From Acidisoma sp965199065 (GTDB lineage Bacteria; Pseudomonadota; Alphaproteobacteria; Acetobacterales; Acetobacteraceae): DNA of 64,000 nt. Position numbers and translations under genes: made by a program. The notes under the pieces are model-generated. The model did no database searches, was not told the DNA's origin, and worked only from the letters and a program-made list of their open reading frames with translations. Shown piece after piece: positions 49,658 to 58,216 of the stretch. The stretch spans positions 1,550,001-1,614,000 of the forward strand of contig NZ_CBDAQN010000001.1 of the NCBI RefSeq assembly GCF_965199065.1. The letters run 5' to 3'. Position 1 is the first letter of the stretch. Every line of letters starts with the position of its first letter.

Positions 49658-50856
49658 GCGGCCCGGCGCAGCTGGAAGGCCGACCAGACCTGGCCGAGCG
49701 AGTCCGCGAGATGCGCGATATCCGCGTCGGTATGCAGCGGCGACGGCGTGATACGGAGGCGCTCGGTGCCTTTCGGGACAGTCGGGTAGTTGATCGGCTG
49801 CACGTAGATGCCGAACTCATCGAGCAGCATGTCCGTCATCGCGCGACATTTGACCGGGTCGCCGACGATGACCGGCACGATATGGCTTGGGTTCGCGTAG
49901 TGCGGCACGCCCTCGGCATCGAGCGCCGAGCGAACGCGCGCCACGCGGTCTGCATGGCGGGCGCGGAGGTCGTCCCGATCCGCGAGTTCGTTGATCGCGG
50001 CGAGTGCCCCCGCCGCCACCAGAGGCGGCAAGGCGGTGGTGAAAATGAATCCCGAGGCGAAGGAGCGGACGAAGTCGCACACCGCCGCCGAGCCCGCGAT
50101 GTAGCCGCCGATGACACCGAAGCCTTTGGCGAGCGTCCCCTCGATGATCGTGAGCCGGTGCGCCTGCCCGTCCCGCGCCGCGATGCCCGCGCCGCGCGGA
50201 CCATACATGCCGACGGCATGAACCTCGTCGAGATAGGTCATCGCGCCATGGCGCTCGGCGGCATCGCAGATCGCGGCGATGGGCGAGATGTCGCCGTCCA
50301 TCGAATAGACGGATTCGAAGACGACGAGCTTCGGCGTTTCGCGTGGCAACTCCGCCATCCGGCGCTCGAGATCCGCGGCGTCGTTATGGGCGAAGATCTC
50401 GCAGCGCGCGCGGCTGTGGCGAATGCCCTCGATCATCGAGGCGTGGTTGGAGGCGTCGGAGAAGACGACGCAACCGGGGATATGCGAAGCGAGCGTGCTG
50501 AGGCTCGCCCAGTTGGACATGTAGCCCGAGTTGAAGAGGAGTGCGGACTCCTTGCCGTGCAGCCCGGCGAGCGCACGTTCCAGCGCCACATGGGCGGTGC
50601 CGGTGCCGGAGATGTTGCGCGTGCCGCCGGCGCCCGCACCGTTCTGGTCGAGCGCCGCATGCATCGCGGCGATGACCTGCGAACTCTGCCCCATGCCGAG
50701 ATAGTCGTTGGAGCACCAGACGGTGACCTCATGCCCGCCTGCAAGCGAAACATGCGGGAACTTCCCGGGCGTCCGTTCCAGCTCCGCGAAGCGGCGATAG
50801 TTGCCGTGACGCTTCAGCCCGTCGATCCGCTGCTGGAAGAACTCCTGGTAATCCAT
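49654..50856 (-). CDS. hemA: 5-aminolevulinate synthase
   Basis: 400 residues of the alpha-oxoamine synthase family: MDYQEFFQQRIDGLKRHGNY, WCSNDYLGMGQ, GTGTAHVALERALAGLHGK, ESVYSMDGDISPI, YLDEVHAVGMYGPRGAG, and the PLP-lysine region IIEGTLAKGFGVIGGYIAG. It condenses glycine and succinyl-CoA to ALA, the Shemin pathway of alphaproteobacteria. ATG 50856 follows AGGGGAGACGAGG. Its place inside the cluster suggests a second, phototrophy-linked hemA; whether another copy exists elsewhere cannot be seen. Confidence 0.96.
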   Translation of the reverse strand: MDYQEFFQQRIDGLKRHGNYRRFAELERTPGKFPHVSLAGGHEVTVWCSNDYLGMGQSSQVIAAMHAALDQNGAGAGGTRNISGTGTAHVALERALAGLHGKESALLFNSGYMSNWASLSTLASHIPGCVVFSDASNHASMIEGIRHSRARCEIFAHNDAADLERRMAELPRETPKLVVFESVYSMDGDISPIAAICDAAERHGAMTYLDEVHAVGMYGPRGAGIAARDGQAHRLTIIEGTLAKGFGVIGGYIAGSAAVCDFVRSFASGFIFTTALPPLVAAGALAAINELADRDDLRARHADRVARVRSALDAEGVPHYANPSHIVPVIVGDPVKCRAMTDMLLDEFGIYVQPINYPTVPKGTERLRITPSPLHTDADIAHLADSLGQVWSAFQLRRAA

Positions 50857-50884
50857 CGCCTCGTCTCCCCTTCTGGGATGTTGT

Positions 50885-52681
50885 TCAGGCAACCGCGGGA
50901 AGCGGCACGGTCAGGTCGTCCATGGTGCTGCGCGCACCGAAACTGTCGGCAAGAAGGCTTTCCTTCAGGTGCCGCCCGATCGCGATGACGCGCGGGGTCT
51001 CCTCGCCCTTGGGTGCGAAGGCCGCGATCGAGGGCCGCCCTCCGGCTATGTCGAAGCGGACCCAGCCATCCCCCATGCGGGCGATACCCTTGAGCCGCTC
51101 GAGATCCCCGGCCGCACCATCGGCGAGCCGATCGAGGAGCATGAGCAGAGACTCCGGCTCGACGGGCGCCTGGATCAGCCCGCTCCACGAGTCGAAATTC
51201 AGCGCGTCCCCATGGGCATGGTCATGGTCGTGATGGTGGTGTTCGTGATCGTCATGATGGTCGTGATGCGCGTGGTGCTCATGCTCATGATGCTCGTGGG
51301 CGTGCGTCGTGTGGTCCTCACGCGCGGCCGTAAGCGCCAGCGGCAGGATCGGTCCTGCAGCCGCAATGCCGAAACTCGCCCGCATGATCGGCGCGGTCGG
51401 GTTGAGGCTGCGCAGCGTCGTTTCCACCATCATCAGTTCCGCAGGTCCGACGAGATCCACCTTGTTGAGCACCAGCATCGAGGAGAGCCGCGCCTGCGCG
51501 TCCAGCTGCGCCGGCAGGCGGCCATAATCGCGCAGGAACGCGCCGCCATCTATGACGGTGGTCACAGACAGGCTCCGCACCAGCGGACCGAGATCGGGCG
51601 CGCGCATCACGCCGAGCAGCGAGGCGAGATCGGCGACGCCACTGGGCTCGATCAGCACACGCTCGGGCGCCCACTGAGCGACCACCGTCTTCAGCTGGGC
51701 TGCGAGATCCTTGCGGAGCGAGCAGCAGATGCAGCCATTCGGTAATTCGACCACATCGGCCCCGCGCTCCCGCAGAAGCGAGCCGTCAACACCGACGCTG
51801 GCGAAATCGTTGACCAGGACGACGGTGCGGGGGCCGGCCGTTTGAAGGCGGGCGCGCATGAAGGTGGTCTTGCCGGCGCCAAGGAAGCCCGAAACCACCT
51901 CGGCATCGAAGGGCTTCGCAGCCTTGCGGGATTTGAGGCTCCAACCCCAGAGGGCGGCGGCCGGCAGCGGCAGCATGAGCAGCCAATGCTCGACGATGGC
52001 GAGGCCCATCAGCATGGCCAGGAAGCAGAAGCCCGCGGCATCGAAGCGGCTGCCATGGGCTTGGACCGCCGCCTGCACCAGCTTTACCAGGATCACCGTC
52101 GAGATGGTGATGGAGAGCGGGAACAGCAGGTTCATCGGCTTCTTGGTCAGGAAGGACTTCAGGAACTGCAGATGCTCCGGCAGGAACTCCTCGTTGAGGT
52201 TCCGCACGCCGAGGAAGACGTTAAGCTTGGCGCTTTGATGCATCCACCACAGGACCATGAAGGTCCACATGCCGATCTGGTTCTTCGACCCCCAGGTGAT
52301 GGCGACGATGACGATGCCCATGGCGATGATCGCCAGCTCATGCCAGAGGCTGGTCTGGATGGCGTGGCCGAAATGCTTCCAGCCGCTGCATCCCTCCGGG
52401 CAGGGCTGCTTACGCGTGCCGGTGACGTAGCCCATGTAGAAGCTGATTTCCTGCCAGCCCCAGGCGAGCAGTCCGCAGGTGAAGGCGCAATAGGCGCCCA
52501 CGATGCTCGCGTCATTCCGGCTCGCATAGACGCCCCAGAGCGAGAACACCATCAGGAGGGTCGCGCCGAGGATGCTCCATTTGAAAGTCTTCCCCGGCAG
52601 ACCGTCGAGATACATGATCACGCCGGTGCTGAACCACCAGATGAACAGCGCGTAGAGAGCCGGAAGCGCGTACAGGACCAT
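50885..52681 (-). CDS. puhE: photosynthetic complex assembly protein PuhE fused to a COG0523/CobW-type metal GTPase
   Basis: 598 residues in one frame. Residues 1 to about 252 are PuhE (DUF3623): several membrane helices, EFLPEHLQFLKSFLTKKPMN, and the closing VEHWLLMLPLPAAALWGW. Residues about 259-598 form a COG0523 GTPase: GFLGAGKTT (265-273), CICC (317-320), EPSG (345-348), NKVD (406-409), a His/Asp-rich stretch (457-490, 20 or more His) and a CobW C-terminal domain. PuhE affects reaction-centre assembly in Rhodobacter; COG0523 proteins deliver or insert metals. The link is only about 7 residues long. The gene lies between acsF (diiron enzyme) and hemA, 24-28 bases from each. TAGGAT precedes ATG 52681. 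Confidence 0.92.
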   Translation of the reverse strand: MVLYALPALYALFIWWFSTGVIMYLDGLPGKTFKWSILGATLLMVFSLWGVYASRNDASIVGAYCAFTCGLLAWGWQEISFYMGYVTGTRKQPCPEGCSGWKHFGHAIQTSLWHELAIIAMGIVIVAITWGSKNQIGMWTFMVLWWMHQSAKLNVFLGVRNLNEEFLPEHLQFLKSFLTKKPMNLLFPLSITISTVILVKLVQAAVQAHGSRFDAAGFCFLAMLMGLAIVEHWLLMLPLPAAALWGWSLKSRKAAKPFDAEVVSGFLGAGKTTFMRARLQTAGPRTVVLVNDFASVGVDGSLLRERGADVVELPNGCICCSLRKDLAAQLKTVVAQWAPERVLIEPSGVADLASLLGVMRAPDLGPLVRSLSVTTVIDGGAFLRDYGRLPAQLDAQARLSSMLVLNKVDLVGPAELMMVETTLRSLNPTAPIMRASFGIAAAGPILPLALTAAREDHTTHAHEHHEHEHHAHHDHHDDHEHHHHDHDHAHGDALNFDSWSGLIQAPVEPESLLMLLDRLADGAAGDLERLKGIARMGDGWVRFDIAGGRPSIAAFAPKGEETPRVIAIGRHLKESLLADSFGARSTMDDLTVPLPAVA

Positions 52682-52705
52682 GTCGTCTATCCTACCAAGG
52701 ACCGC

Positions 52706-53776
52706 TTACCAGGCCGGGGCCATACGAACGTCGGCCGGCATCGCATTCTGCTTCGTCGGCAGCAGGAAAAGCCGCACGAACGTCGCCGCCACCTGCGCCA
52801 GCAGCGCGAGACGCCGCGCGCGGCCGAACAGGAAACCCTGACGCTTCGCCGCCTGCATTTTGAGGCCGAGAATACGCAAGCGCTCCAACCCGCGGCGGAA
52901 GCGCGGATCGTCGATATCGAGCTCCACCGGGAACACCTGGCGGGCAATGTCCTGCGTGATGCGGAACACCGTGTAATCGTATTCGGTCGGGTTCAGGCCG
53001 AGCGCCTTGTGGAAGACGGGCCGAGCATGATCCCGCACATACATCGTGGCAAACACGGCAAGCAGGAAAAACCTGATCCAAAGCTTGTTGACACCCTGGG
53101 TCAGCTTCGGATCGGCACGCATCAGCAGAGCGAATGCCTCGCCATGGCGGAACTCGTCGCCGCACCAGTTCTCGAACCACTGGAAGATGGGATGGATCCG
53201 GTGCTCGGAGTGCCGCTCCAGCTGGCGGTAGATCGTGATGTAGCGGGCGTAGCCGATCTTCTCGGAGAGGTATGTCGCGTAGAAGATGAACTTCGGCTTG
53301 AAGTAATGATATTTCTTCGTGCGCGTCAGGAAGCTGAGATCGACGCCGACGCCGAAATCCTTGAGGCTATCGTTGATGAAACCCGCGTGCCGCGCCTCGT
53401 CGCGCGCCATGACGCTGAAGAGCTCCTTCACGTCCGGATTGGTGATCCGCTTCTTGATCTCGGCATAGAGCACGCAGCCTGAAAACTCCGCCGTCACCGA
53501 ACTCACCAGGAAATCGAGAAACTCGCGGCGGAGTTCCGGCTCCATGGTGGTGATGTCGCCATCGAAGCGATGGTCGCGGATGAAGTGGTTGCGGTTGGGG
53601 TCGCTTCTCATCTCGGCGATCAACCCGTCCCATTCGCGACGGACGAGATCGACGTTCAGCTTGTCCATGTAGTCGAAATCAGTGGTGTAGAAGCGCGGGC
53701 TCAGGACCGTGTTCTCAACGGCGGACTTCGTCGTCTCGTTCAGACGAGCGGCCCGTTGTTCAAGCGTCGTGCTCAT
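52706..53776 (-). CDS. acsF: aerobic Mg-protoporphyrin IX monomethyl ester (oxidative) cyclase
   Basis: 356 residues with the diiron carboxylate motifs ARDEARHAGF (DEARH 126-130) and CGDEFRHGEA (DEFRH 207-211), plus the upstream Glu in VTAEFSGCVLYAEI. It forms the isocyclic ring of bacteriochlorophyll using O2, so pigment synthesis can run with oxygen. The first residues MSTTLEQRAARLNETTK are preceded by the stop of the 92-residue orf (4-base overlap). The oxygen-independent BchE is not in the window. Confidence 0.96.
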   Translation of the reverse strand: MSTTLEQRAARLNETTKSAVENTVLSPRFYTTDFDYMDKLNVDLVRREWDGLIAEMRSDPNRNHFIRDHRFDGDITTMEPELRREFLDFLVSSVTAEFSGCVLYAEIKKRITNPDVKELFSVMARDEARHAGFINDSLKDFGVGVDLSFLTRTKKYHYFKPKFIFYATYLSEKIGYARYITIYRQLERHSEHRIHPIFQWFENWCGDEFRHGEAFALLMRADPKLTQGVNKLWIRFFLLAVFATMYVRDHARPVFHKALGLNPTEYDYTVFRITQDIARQVFPVELDIDDPRFRRGLERLRILGLKMQAAKRQGFLFGRARRLALLAQVAATFVRLFLLPTKQNAMPADVRMAPAW

Positions 53777-54051
53777 TGTGCGCCCTCCGCGTCGAAGCCG
53801 ACTTCGTACAGATCGGTCAGCGAGAAAATCTCGGTAGCCCGCGTCCAGGCGCGCCGCAGCGGCCCCGCGCGCCGCACCGTGATGCGGCATTCGCGAACGA
53901 GCTGCTCGTTGAAACCGATGCCGCTTGGCGCATCATGCAGCAGAACCTCGTCCCCGGGCTGGATCTCGATATCCAGCGGAACGGAATAGGCGTGGAAGCT
54001 GTAGGGCGTCTGCTCGAGGTCGAGCAGGCAACGCGCTTCGACGGTCTTCAT
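53773..54051 (-). CDS. conserved photosynthesis-cluster orf between puhC and acsF
   Basis: 92 residues, no membrane helix or signal peptide: KTVEARCLLDLEQTPYSFHA, a GDEVLLHDAP turn, FNEQLVRECRITVRRAGPLR and EIFSLTDLYEVGF. A small protein in this place is found in many purple bacterial clusters between puhC and acsF; function unknown. It overlaps both neighbours by 4 bases, which suggests stoichiometric coupling to acsF or puhC. Confidence 0.85.
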   Translation of the reverse strand: MKTVEARCLLDLEQTPYSFHAYSVPLDIEIQPGDEVLLHDAPSGIGFNEQLVRECRITVRRAGPLRRAWTRATEIFSLTDLYEVGFDAEGAQ

Positions 54052-54587
54052 CGCGATGCCTCCCTAGCCGCTACATGCTGAGCCGGGTGCGGCAGCAACC
54101 TGGCGAAAGCCGCCTCGTTGGCCGAGCCGAAAGCTTCAAGGTCGATCATGGTGTCGGTCGGCGGATCGGAGAGGATCAGCCGGCCATCTCCGGTCGCGGT
54201 CAATGTGAGGGGCGTCTCCTGGCTCATGTGCGCCTTCTCCCGGCGAAGCGCGATACTGTGCAGCACCCCGCGCATGAAGCCATCACCATTCGTCTGCAGC
54301 ACGTCGAGCGTGGCTCCCGTGCGCGCGTCCCGCATCGCGATCACGCCGTCGCCCTTCTGATCGATCCGGAAGGACCGCACCGAGATCGTGGCGCCGGTCG
54401 GCAAGGGCTTGCCCGGCAGCATGATTATGCCTCCAGCCACCAAGACCATGGCGGCGGCGATCACCGGCGGCCAGGCGATGCGGCGATGCCCCGGCGAACC
54501 TGCCGGCGCGGTGAAGGACCTGCTCCACGGCAGCTTGTAGTACGGAACCGACGGTCGGTCCTGATGCGATGTGGCGCTCATGACCAT
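54048..54587 (-). CDS. puhC: photosynthetic complex assembly protein PuhC
   Basis: 179 residues: a cytoplasmic Pro/Arg-rich N-terminus, one membrane helix (PPVIAAAMVLVAGGIIMLPG, about 40-59) and a periplasmic domain with VRSFRIDQKGDGVIAMRDAR and VLQTNGDGFMRGVLHSIALR, the PuhC signature. It supports assembly of the core reaction-centre/LH1 complex. ATG 54587 overlaps the puhB stop (TGATG); a second ATG at 54581 is equally usable. The first 16 coding bases around ATG 54581 are repeated at the start of lhaA. Confidence 0.9.
   Translation of the reverse strand: MVMSATSHQDRPSVPYYKLPWSRSFTAPAGSPGHRRIAWPPVIAAAMVLVAGGIIMLPGKPLPTGATISVRSFRIDQKGDGVIAMRDARTGATLDVLQTNGDGFMRGVLHSIALRREKAHMSQETPLTLTATGDGRLILSDPPTDTMIDLEAFGSANEAAFARLLPHPAQHVAAREASR
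54565..54580. repeat. 16-base repeat at the puhC start, copy 1
   Basis: TGCGATGTGGCGCTCA occurs here and at 57505-57520. Both copies encode the first residues of puhC and lhaA (MSATSH), in the same reading frame. Confidence 0.6.
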
Positions 54588-55288
54588 CAATCTCCGGTCA
54601 TCGCGACGGACGCGGGAATGCGACCGCCCAGGGCCTCGGCGCTTTCGGCGGCCGGTGCCGTGTCAAAGGCCGCCACCGTCTGCCCGGCGCTCGCCGCCAG
54701 GGCGCGGGCCAGGATCTGCGCCACGCGCGCGGCATCTGGCACGGAGCGCAACATCGGCTGCACGCGCCGGGTGCGCCACGGCCGCGCATGCGGCCAGAGG
54801 GTGATGTAGCCAACGCGCGTCGCACCGGCGAGGAGCAGCGGAATGTCGCCGCTGCCGTCCCGGAAGAGCCGCAGATCGGCGTTCTCGACCATGGTGAAGG
54901 GCAGGTTCAGGCTCATGCTGATGGCCACGCCCACGCGCAGCACGATCCGCTTCTCGGTGATCGTATAGACGGTCGTCTTGGCGACGAAATAGGCGAAGGT
55001 GGAGAGAAGCGCGATCGCAACCGAGCCCAGGAAGAGCAGGGCGAAGAGCGACCACCACATCTGCTGGGTCTGCACCATCATCGAACGCACCAGGCAGATC
55101 GCGGCGAGGATGCCGAAGTAGATCGTCAGCTTGCGCACATGAAGCACGCGGAAGGCGACGTTCTTCCAGGATGGCGCACCCTGCCAGAGCAAGGTCTCGC
55201 CCTTCGGCAGGGGAGCTGGCAGCCCGTGCGGAACCCGGCCGAGGCTGCTGGTGTTGCCGGCCCGGATGACGCGGAGGGGCGCGCTCAT
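54587..55288 (-). CDS. puhB: photosynthetic complex assembly protein PuhB
   Basis: 233 residues: PHGLPAPLPKGETLLWQGAP near the start, two or three membrane helices (about 55-115), the KTTVYTITEKRIVLRVGVAI segment of the bPH2-like domain, and SGDIPLLLAGATRVGYITLW. PuhB is a dimeric assembly factor for the reaction-centre core. ATG 55288 overlaps the puhA stop by 4 bases; the longer upstream frame is puhA shadow. Confidence 0.93.
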   Translation of the reverse strand: MSAPLRVIRAGNTSSLGRVPHGLPAPLPKGETLLWQGAPSWKNVAFRVLHVRKLTIYFGILAAICLVRSMMVQTQQMWWSLFALLFLGSVAIALLSTFAYFVAKTTVYTITEKRIVLRVGVAISMSLNLPFTMVENADLRLFRDGSGDIPLLLAGATRVGYITLWPHARPWRTRRVQPMLRSVPDAARVAQILARALAASAGQTVAAFDTAPAAESAEALGGRIPASVAMTGD

Positions 55289-56070
55289 AGCATCGGCCTC
55301 GAACGCTCGTAGGTCGCGAGCAGCTGACCGCCGCCGAAGTAGCCGACGAGCTTGTCTTCCTCGAAGCGCGTGACGCATTCGTCGCTGCGCGTCCTCGGCA
55401 CATCCGCGAACTGGTGGGCCAGGATGGATGTCACGGAGACCTCCCTCATCTGCTTGCGGAAACGAACGAAGCTGTGCGGGACGAGGACGCGCTGTCCCTC
55501 GAAGCCCGGCAGGGTCAGGGCGACCTCGAGGTAGCGGACAGCCTCCTCGATCTCGTCCAGCCAGATGTCCGAGATGATGCCGGGGCTGAGCCGGTCGGCG
55601 GCCACGACCCGCCAGCCGCGCGGATCGGGCGAGGCCGGATGAAGATAGTACTGGATGCCGTCACGCAGCGGCACGATCTTGTATTTGCCGTCGATGGTGA
55701 GATCGGGCTCGTCGAGCCGATGCGCGTATGCGGCCGGCCCGAGGCCATCGACCAGCGGATTGCCTGTGGGCTCCAACGGCGAACCGGGGAACAGCCCGGC
55801 CGAACGCGCCCCGACCGGGATTGTCGGCGTCTCCGGACGCGGCGCGTAGGAGACGCCGCCATGATACAGCCGAAACATCTTCGGCGTGGGAACGTCGGGG
55901 ATGCCTTCCGCGACCGCGATGTCGGTCTGACCGAGCAACTCGGATACGAGTGGATAGCCCTCGCGCTTATCTTCACGCCGCAGGTAGAGGATGAGGCCCG
56001 CGAAGAACGCCCAGAAGGCGTAAAGCGTGATTTGGGCCGCGTCGATGTAGTGCCCGAGACCGCCGGTCAT
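55285..56070 (-). CDS. puhA: photosynthetic reaction centre H subunit
   Basis: 261 residues: a short periplasmic N-terminus, a single membrane helix (AAQITLYAFWAFFAGLILYL, 11-30), then REDKREGYPL and a cytoplasmic PRC-barrel domain with KMFRLYHGGVSYAPR, VVAADRLSPGIISDIWLDEI and VLVPHSFVRFRKQMREVSV. It caps the cytoplasmic face of the reaction centre and helps proton transfer to quinone B. Start overlaps lhaA by 4 bases. pufL and pufM are not in the window. Confidence 0.96.
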   Translation of the reverse strand: MTGGLGHYIDAAQITLYAFWAFFAGLILYLRREDKREGYPLVSELLGQTDIAVAEGIPDVPTPKMFRLYHGGVSYAPRPETPTIPVGARSAGLFPGSPLEPTGNPLVDGLGPAAYAHRLDEPDLTIDGKYKIVPLRDGIQYYLHPASPDPRGWRVVAADRLSPGIISDIWLDEIEEAVRYLEVALTLPGFEGQRVLVPHSFVRFRKQMREVSVTSILAHQFADVPRTRSDECVTRFEEDKLVGYFGGGQLLATYERSRPML

Positions 56071-57521
56071 GCGAGGTGCTCCTTCCTTGAAGGATGTTCA
56101 AAATCTGTAGTGGACGCCGATGGATAAGAGAAGCGTACGAGCGGCCCGAGAACGATGAGAGTGGCGAAGAGGAGAACCATCTCCAGACCGTAGACGGCTT
56201 CGTAGCCGGTTGCGGAGTCAAGCACGGACGCACCGAGCGCGCCGCTGAGAGCCAGATGCGCGACCGTATCGTGTAGCAGACCGCCGGCCGCGATGGCGGC
56301 ACCGGCGGCGAAGGCCTGCACCGCACCCCAGGAGCCGAGCTTGAGACCGACACGGACTTTGCCGGACGCGTCGACCGCGCTCGACAGCGTGCCGACGAGG
56401 AACAACGCCGCCCCGCCACCGATCAGTGTCGTGCCCACCGCGAAGAGCCAAGGAGCATGCATGGGAGCGGCGAAGATGACGAAGCTGAAAGCGAACAGGC
56501 CAACGAGCACGCCCATCGCCGCAACGCGGTGTTGATCGGTCCGGCGGTGCAGGAGCCAGCCCCCGCCCGCAAAGCCACAGAGGCCGCCAACCGCGAGCAA
56601 GGCGGTCAGCGCGGTCGTCGCCGCCACGGGCAGGCCGAGCACCTGGCCGCCATAGGGCTCGAGCAACACGTCCTGCAGGCTGAAGGCGATGGTGCCGAAG
56701 GCAACCGCGAGCAGTCGGCGCCGCGCCTGCGGCTCGCCCATGAGTTCGGCCATGGACGAGCGGAACGAGCCCGCAGTCTCCGCCACGCCCGACAGGACCC
56801 GGCGCGGCTCCTGCTTCCAGAGCGCGGCGCAGTTCAGGACCATCGTCATCAGGGCGGCGCCCTGGATCACCTGGATGAGCTTCTCGACCGTGAAGTGCGA
56901 GAGAAGAACTCCGAAAAGCACCGCGCTGATGAGCACACCGACCAGCAGCATGGCGCAGAGCACCGCGACCACCTGCGGCCGGGACCGCTCGGGCGCGATG
57001 TCGGTGGCGAGAGCGAGGCCCACCGTCTGCGTCGTATGCAGCCCAGCGCCTGTCAGGAGGAACGCGACCGACACCGCGAAGGAACCGACCCAGGGCGCGC
57101 AATGCCCGCCGCCGGCGCCTGAGAGCACCAGCAGGGCGAAGGGCATCATCGCCAGCCCGCCGAACTGCAGCATGGTGCCGAACCAGAGATAGGGCGTCCG
57201 CCGCCAGCCGAGCAGCGAACGGTGATTGTCCGAGCGGAAGCCGATCAGGGCGCGCGCCGGGGCGAAGACCAGCGGCAGCGCCACCATGATCGCCACCAGC
57301 CGGGCAGAGACGCCGAGCTCCACGATCATCACACGATTGAGCGTGCCGACAACAAGCGCGATGGCCATGCCGACGGAGACCTGAAACAGCGCCAGCCGCA
57401 GCAGGCGCTTCAGCGGCAGTTCCTCCGACACCACATCGGCGATCGGCAGCCAGCCAAGCCCGAGCTTGTTCCAGAAGCGGAACGCGCGGGAGCCCGCAGT
57501 GTCGTGCGATGTGGCGCTCAC
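56067..57521 (-). CDS. lhaA: light-harvesting complex assembly MFS protein LhaA (PucC family)
   Basis: 484 residues, about 12 membrane helices, BCD/PucC family: LGLGWLPIADVVSEELPLKR, NRVMIVELGVSARLVAIMVA, LIGFRSDNHRSLLGWRRTPY and LLEPYGGQVLGLPVAATTAL. LhaA supports LH1 assembly, probably by handling bacteriochlorophyll. A GTG start at 57521 overlaps the bchM stop. The start region shares 16 bases (57505-57520) with the puhC start. Confidence 0.93.
   Translation of the reverse strand: MSATSHDTAGSRAFRFWNKLGLGWLPIADVVSEELPLKRLLRLALFQVSVGMAIALVVGTLNRVMIVELGVSARLVAIMVALPLVFAPARALIGFRSDNHRSLLGWRRTPYLWFGTMLQFGGLAMMPFALLVLSGAGGGHCAPWVGSFAVSVAFLLTGAGLHTTQTVGLALATDIAPERSRPQVVAVLCAMLLVGVLISAVLFGVLLSHFTVEKLIQVIQGAALMTMVLNCAALWKQEPRRVLSGVAETAGSFRSSMAELMGEPQARRRLLAVAFGTIAFSLQDVLLEPYGGQVLGLPVAATTALTALLAVGGLCGFAGGGWLLHRRTDQHRVAAMGVLVGLFAFSFVIFAAPMHAPWLFAVGTTLIGGGAALFLVGTLSSAVDASGKVRVGLKLGSWGAVQAFAAGAAIAAGGLLHDTVAHLALSGALGASVLDSATGYEAVYGLEMVLLFATLIVLGPLVRFSYPSASTTDFEHPSRKEHLA
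57505..57520. repeat. 16-base repeat at the lhaA start, copy 2
   Basis: Identical to 54565-54580; here the start codon is GTG rather than ATG because the next base differs. Confidence 0.6.
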
Positions 57522-58216
57522 CGCCGCACCATTTCGAGCGCCTGGGACTTGTAGAACCCGCTCTGGATCCGCTGTGTCCGCAGACGCATCCAGCCAGAGC
57601 TACCAAGCGCGGCCTCAAGCCGGCGGCTCAGCACCCCCTCACCCACCGGCTCGATGGCGGGCGCGCGGTCGCCGCGCGGAAACAGGCGGCCCATGGCATG
57701 CATGACCGAGAGCGCCGGAGTGCGAGGCGCGAAAGTGACGACCATGCTGGTCGAGGTGCGGGCGGCGAGCGCCGAGATTGCCTCCACCATCTCCCGCGCC
57801 GGGTAATGGATCAGCGAGTCCATGGCGACGACGTGGTCGAAGCGGCCGAAGGTCGGGTCGAGCATGTCGCCGGGAATGAAGGAAACGCGATGAGCGAGCT
57901 CCGCCGGAATGCGGGTCCGCGCGAGGTCGAGCAGGGTGCCGGCGAGGTCGACCGCGACCACCTCCGCACCGCGCCGGGCGGCTTCCACCGCCACCGCTCC
58001 GGTGCCGCAACCGGCATCGAGCAGGCGGCAGCCAGTGAGGTCCTGCGGCAACCAGCCCAGGAGGGTCGCGCGCATCTCGTCGCGGCCGGCGCGGACCGTC
58101 GCGCGGATGCGGCTGACCGGCGCGTCGGAGGTGAGGCGCGCCCAGGCCTGCGCCGCCGTGCGGTCGAAGTAGGTTTCCAGTTCGCCGCGGCGGCGCTCGT
58201 AGGTGGTGGTGGCCAT
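57518..58216 (-). CDS. bchM: Mg-protoporphyrin IX methyltransferase
   Basis: 232 residues of the SAM-dependent methyltransferase class I fold: YERRRGELETYFDRTAAQAW, LDAGCGTGAVAVEAARRGAE (SAM-binding glycine motif, about 65-84), IPGDMLDPTFGRFDHVVAMD, and FAPRTPALSVMHAMGRLFPR. It methylates the C13 propionate of Mg-protoporphyrin IX before ring closure by AcsF. ATG 58216 overlaps the bchL stop (TGATG). Confidence 0.95.
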   Translation of the reverse strand: MATTTYERRRGELETYFDRTAAQAWARLTSDAPVSRIRATVRAGRDEMRATLLGWLPQDLTGCRLLDAGCGTGAVAVEAARRGAEVVAVDLAGTLLDLARTRIPAELAHRVSFIPGDMLDPTFGRFDHVVAMDSLIHYPAREMVEAISALAARTSTSMVVTFAPRTPALSVMHAMGRLFPRGDRAPAIEPVGEGVLSRRLEAALGSSGWMRLRTQRIQSGFYKSQALEMVRR

